From BOG-932 sp965276835 (GTDB lineage Bacteria > Pseudomonadota > Alphaproteobacteria > BOG-932 > Roseiterribacteraceae): 64,000 nt of DNA. Location of the stretch: the NCBI GenBank assembly GCA_965276835.1, contig OZ255631.1:3534001-3598000 (forward strand), read 5' to 3'. Below are positions 61,101 to 64,000 of the stretch, one piece after another (position 1 is the stretch's first letter; the number at the start of each line of letters is the position of its first letter). Both the position numbers and the translations under genes were made by a program. The notes beneath the pieces were generated by a model. That model saw nothing but the letters and a program-made list of their open reading frames with translations. It had not been told where the DNA came from and searched no databases.

Positions 61101-61222
61101 TCAGCCAGGTGCTGACATTGTTCACCACGCCGGTCATCTATCTGGCGTTCGACCGGCTGGCCCTTCGGTTCGGCATGAAGGCCGGCCCGGCGAATCTGGA
61201 CGAGGAGGAAGCGACGACATGA
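58109..61222 (+). CDS. mdtB: RND efflux pump subunit, MdtB-like
   Basis: 1037 residues with the full RND architecture: SRIFILRPVATTLLMAAILL as first membrane helix, FLPLSALPEVAYPTIQVQTF, ILTLQFSLDLTLDIAEQEVQ, then in TM4 the proton-relay pair in GFVVDDAIVMIENISRF, and the second half with IVKKNAILMIDFAIHAE. These are typical of MdtB/MdtC pumps that expel bile salts, novobiocin and similar compounds through the envelope. Its TGA stop overlaps the ATG of the next pump gene (ATGA). Confidence 0.92.
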   Translation: MNPSRIFILRPVATTLLMAAILLVGLMAFQFLPLSALPEVAYPTIQVQTFYPGASPEVMTSSVTAPLERQFGQMPSLNQMSSTSSAGASILTLQFSLDLTLDIAEQEVQAAINAAGNLLPSDLPAPPIYAKVNPADAPVLTLGITSAVMPLTKVQDLADTRIAQKISQLPGVGVVSISGGQRPAVRVRAKPQALAAYGLNIDDLRTTIGNANVNTPKGSFDGPTRAYTINSNDQLRSADEYKNIIVAYKNGAPVRLSDVADLVDDAENTKLGAWMNSTPALILNVQRQPGANVIAVVDAIKDLLPEVKTTLPAGVQVDILTDRTNTIRASVSDVEFELVLAVALVVLVIYLFLRNIRATIIPSLSVPLSLIGTFAAMYLLGFSLNNLSLMALTIATGFVVDDAIVMIENISRFIEEGDPPLEAALKGSQQIGFTIISLTVSLIAVLIPLLFMGDVVGRLFREFAITLAVTILISAVVSLTLVPMLCALLLKQKTEEKKPSDFARRTQAIFDGVMDKYGRLLNWVLDRQFLTLMVALATLVFTALLYIVIPKGFFPVQDTGLIQGISEASGTLSYAAMADRQQALAAAILKDGDVESLSSFIGVDGSNVTLNSGRFLINLKPRSDRGESASVIMERLQQEVASVPGISLYMQPVQDLTLADTVSRTQYQFILEDANLDELTGWAPKLVDKLNTLPELRDVSSDQTAQGIAAYITVDRDSAGRFGITVGTVDNALYDAFGQRIVSTIFTQSNQYRVILEADPTLQNSLDSLSSLYLPSAGGGQVPLTAVAKVTQVSAPLVVGHLGQFPATTVSFNLADNVSLGAGVDAIQKAEKELGVPTGVITSFQGAALAFQNNLSNELLLVLAAIVTMYIVLGVLYESFIHPITILSTLPSAGVGALLALIIVGSDLTIIALIGIILLIGIVKKNAILMIDFAIHAERNEGKSPRDAIFQACMLRFRPILMTTMAALFGALPLMLGTGTGSELRHPLGVSIVGGLMVSQVLTLFTTPVIYLAFDRLALRFGMKAGPANLDEEEATT

Positions 61223-64000
61223 ATCTGTCGGCGCCTTTCATCCAGCGGCCGGTAGCGACGACGCTGCTGACGCTGGGGATTGCGCTGGCCGGAATCATGG
61301 CGTTCCGCCTGCTGCCGGTCGCGCCGCTGCCGCAGATCGATTTTCCCGCGATCTTCGTCAGCGCGTCGATGCCCGGGGCCAGCCCGGAGGTCATGGCAAG
61401 CAGTGTCGCGACCCCGTTGGAGCGCCATCTGGGAACGATCGCCGACGTCACCGACATGACGTCCACCAGTTCGCAAAACCAGACCAGCGTGCAGTTGATC
61501 TTCGGACTGGACCGCGACATCGACGGCGCGGCTCGCGACGTGCAGGCAGCCATCGTCGCCGCGCGCCAGGATCTGCCGACCAGTCTCAAAAGCAATCCGA
61601 CCTACCGTAAATTCAACGGCTCGACCGCCCCCGTGATCATCTTGTCGCTGACCTCGGAGACGCTGAGCCAGGGCCAGATCTACGACGCCGCCGCCACTGT
61701 CGTTCAACAAAAACTGTCGCAGATCGAGGGGGTCGGCAATGTCGCGGTGCAAGGCAGCGCCTTGCCGGCTGTCCGCGTCGAGATTAACCCGACGGCATTG
61801 TTCAAATACGGCATCGGCCTGGAAGATGTGCGCGCAGCCTTGTCGGCGGCCAACGCGAACGCGCCGAAGGGTGCGATCGAAAATGATAAGCTGCATTTTC
61901 AGATCTATACCAACGACCAGGCCGATCGGGCCGATCAATACAAACCCTTGATCGTCGCCTATCGCAATGGCTCGGCCGTGCGCCTGCAGGATATCGCCCA
62001 GGTCACCGACAAGCAGGACGGGGCGGTCGAGAATATCCGCAATTACGGTCTTTATAACGGCAAGCCGGCGATTTCGGTGGTGGTTACCCAGCAGCCCGGC
62101 GCCAACATCATCGAGACGGTCGACCGGGTGAAGGCGATGATCCCGGAGCTGGAAAAGTCGATTCCCAGCACGATCAACCTGCAGATCGCCCACGACCGCT
62201 CCATCACCATTCGGGCGTCACTGAAGCAAGTCGAACGCACACTGGTCGGCGCCGTGATCCTGGTGATCCTGGTGGTTTTCGTCTTTCTGCGCGACTGGCG
62301 GTCCACCCTTATTCCCGCCGTGGCGGTTCCCGTATCGCTGATCGGCACTTTCGGCGTGATGTACCTGCTGGGTTTCAGCCTGGATAATTTCTCGCTGATG
62401 GCGCTGACGATCGCCACCGGCTTCGTCGTCGACGATGCCATTGTGGTGATGGAAAACACCACCCGCCATATCGAGGCGGGGATGCCGCGCATGAAAGCCG
62501 CTTTCGTCGGCGCCAGTGAAGTGGGCTTTACCGTCCTGTCGATGAGCCTGTCGCTGGTCGCCGTGTTCCTGCCCTTACAGTTGATGGGTGGTCTGGTCGG
62601 GCGGCTTTTTCACGAATTCACCATCACGCTAACGGTGGCGATCCTGATCTCGCTGGTGGTGTCGCTGACCACGACGCCGATGATGTGCGCCCGCTTGCTG
62701 GGCCGCATGCCGGAGAAACCGACCTCATGGTTCTTCCGTTGGAGCGAACGCGGTTTTGAATGGATGCGCTCGTCCTATGAGCGCTCGCTGACCGGCGCGG
62801 TCGATCACGGCATCATGATGATGGTGATCCTGGCGGCAACGGTGGCGCTCAACGTCGTTCTGTTCGTCGTCATTCCCAAAGGGTTCTTCCCGCAGGAAGA
62901 TACCGGTCAGATGCGTGGCGCGATGCGTGCCGATCAGAGTACGTCTTTCCAGGCGTTGAAGCAGAAGATGATCCAGGTGGCAGGGATCATCCAGGCCGAC
63001 CCCGCGGTTTCGACCGTCGTCGCGGCCATCAACGGCGGCGGTGGCGGACCGGGCGGCGGGCAGGGTGGCGCCACAGCCACCTTCAACGTGACCTTAAAAC
63101 CGCTGTCGGATCGCAAGGTCTCCGTCGATGGGGTCATCGCCCGGTTGCGCCCCAAGTTCTCTCAGGTCAAAGGCACGCAGACCTTTCTGCAGGCGAACCA
63201 GGACATCCCGACCGGCGGTGGCCGCGCAAGCAACTCCCAGTATCAGTACACACTCACCGGGGACGACCTAAACGAGCTCAAAACCTGGTCGGAGAAACTG
63301 CGCGGTGCCCTACAGAACGTGCCTGAGGTGGTGGATGTCGATTCAGATCAGCAGGCCGGCGGTCTGGAAATCGAGGTCGATGTCGACCGGGACAGCGCCT
63401 CGCGTCTCGGGCTGACCACCAGCCAAATCGATTCGACATTATACGATGCCTTTGGCCAGCGGCTGGTCTCAACGATCTACAACCCGTTGAACCAGTACCA
63501 TGTCGTGATGGAGGTCGCGCCGGAATACTGGCAGAGTCCGGACATATTGAAAGACATCTATGTCAGCACCTCCGGCGGCGCGGTCAGCGGCACGGCGGCG
63601 ACCAACGCGGTCGCCGGCACGACCGTTCTGAAAACGACCTCCGCACCCACTGCTGCCTCGGTCGCCGACGACACGGCGCGCAACGCCGCAGCGAACGCCC
63701 TGGCGAATACGACGAAGGGTGGCGCGTCGACCGGCGCGGCGGTATCCGTCGCACAGGAAAGTATGATTCCGCTCGCAGCCTTCGCCCATTTCGGCCACGG
63801 CACGGCCCCGACCCAGGTGGCCCACCAGGGCACATTTGCGGCGACTACCATCGCCTTCAACATCCCCGAGGGCGAATCGCTGGAAACCGCGACGGCGGCG
63901 ATCGGAAGAGCCACGGATCGAATCAAGATGCCCGCAACGATCCATGGCGAATATGAAGGAACGGCAAAAAACTTCCGGCAGTACCAGGGGCAAATGCCGA
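61219..64000 (+). CDS. mdtC: RND efflux pump subunit, MdtC-like, cut by window end
   Basis: The frame from ATG 61,219 stays open to the end of the window, 927 codons. It opens with NLSAPFIQRPVATTLLTLG, continues FRLLPVAPLPQIDFPAIFVS and has the TM4 relay pair in GFVVDDAIVVMENTTRHIEAG-type sequence. Overlap with the previous stop (ATGA) makes a coupled MdtB/MdtC-type heteromeric pump likely. Around residues 775-855 it carries an Ala/Thr-rich insertion with SGGAVSGTAATNAVAGTT in the porter region. The C-terminal 100 or so residues lie outside. Confidence 0.9.
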   Translation, partial: MNLSAPFIQRPVATTLLTLGIALAGIMAFRLLPVAPLPQIDFPAIFVSASMPGASPEVMASSVATPLERHLGTIADVTDMTSTSSQNQTSVQLIFGLDRDIDGAARDVQAAIVAARQDLPTSLKSNPTYRKFNGSTAPVIILSLTSETLSQGQIYDAAATVVQQKLSQIEGVGNVAVQGSALPAVRVEINPTALFKYGIGLEDVRAALSAANANAPKGAIENDKLHFQIYTNDQADRADQYKPLIVAYRNGSAVRLQDIAQVTDKQDGAVENIRNYGLYNGKPAISVVVTQQPGANIIETVDRVKAMIPELEKSIPSTINLQIAHDRSITIRASLKQVERTLVGAVILVILVVFVFLRDWRSTLIPAVAVPVSLIGTFGVMYLLGFSLDNFSLMALTIATGFVVDDAIVVMENTTRHIEAGMPRMKAAFVGASEVGFTVLSMSLSLVAVFLPLQLMGGLVGRLFHEFTITLTVAILISLVVSLTTTPMMCARLLGRMPEKPTSWFFRWSERGFEWMRSSYERSLTGAVDHGIMMMVILAATVALNVVLFVVIPKGFFPQEDTGQMRGAMRADQSTSFQALKQKMIQVAGIIQADPAVSTVVAAINGGGGGPGGGQGGATATFNVTLKPLSDRKVSVDGVIARLRPKFSQVKGTQTFLQANQDIPTGGGRASNSQYQYTLTGDDLNELKTWSEKLRGALQNVPEVVDVDSDQQAGGLEIEVDVDRDSASRLGLTTSQIDSTLYDAFGQRLVSTIYNPLNQYHVVMEVAPEYWQSPDILKDIYVSTSGGAVSGTAATNAVAGTTVLKTTSAPTAASVADDTARNAAANALANTTKGGASTGAAVSVAQESMIPLAAFAHFGHGTAPTQVAHQGTFAATTIAFNIPEGESLETATAAIGRATDRIKMPATIHGEYEGTAKNFRQYQGQMP

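Noticed and set aside
1..64000. CRISPR array
   Set aside because: No regularly spaced direct repeats and no cas genes were seen.

Overview
The window looks like part of the chromosome of a sphingomonad-type alphaproteobacterium. Supporting signs are high GC, a MucR/Ros regulator, a TonB-dependent receptor beside a large CoA-ester catabolic cluster rich in short-chain dehydrogenases and NTF2-like proteins, a MocR regulator, and an MdtABC-like RND pump. This placement is inferred from gene content; no database search was possible.

Bases 1 to about 20,433 are an accessory, defence-island-like segment. In order they hold: the 3' end of a YhaN-type SMC-like ATPase; a KfrA-type DNA-binding protein with its own repeat-rich operator; a two-gene operon of a reverse transcriptase and a stand-alone family A DNA polymerase; a three-gene ABC-3C system (nuclease/CTD protein, middle component, DUF3732 ATPase); a large NACHT-like STAND ATPase with a C-terminal PD-(D/E)xK motif coupled to an AAA_14/DUF4143-like protein; an HTH protein; three unknown genes; and a small XRE regulator. 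The segment ends at a 33-nt 5' fragment of a tRNA-Gly gene cut inside the anticodon loop, which looks like an integration boundary. No integrase is visible, so the other end lies outside the window.

Bases 20,494 to 56,400 are mostly catabolic. A tandem TetR regulator faces a Coq4-like/amidohydrolase operon across a perfect 29-bp palindrome. A seven-gene leftward operon (30,715 to 24,492) encodes an ACAD10/11-like dehydrogenase, a CoA ligase, two SDRs, PaaY, a ketosteroid-isomerase-like protein and a SnoaL-like protein. Further genes include more SDRs and NTF2 proteins, an XRE regulator, a TonB receptor with a fused OmpA domain, an ACMSD-like amidohydrolase, a MaoC hydratase, cupin and AhpD proteins, a MocR regulator, a luciferase-like monooxygenase, ApbE with a membrane protein, carboxymuconolactone decarboxylase-like and methyltransferase genes, a ferredoxin reductase, MucR, a deaminase, an ABM membrane protein, an aminoglycoside-phosphotransferase-like kinase, a second CoA ligase, an LpxD paralogue, an IS5-family element, an EthD protein and a frameshifted SDR. 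Together they suggest uptake and CoA-dependent breakdown of a bulky organic acid, possibly through hydroxyacyl-CoA phosphorylation. The substrate cannot be read from the sequence.

Bases 56,659 to the end encode an MdtABC-like RND efflux operon; the second pump subunit runs off the window.

The strongest candidate for an undescribed system is the reverse transcriptase plus family A polymerase operon at 2,215-5,482. Both proteins keep their metal-binding catalytic residues, the genes overlap by 8 bp, and the leader contains hairpins.
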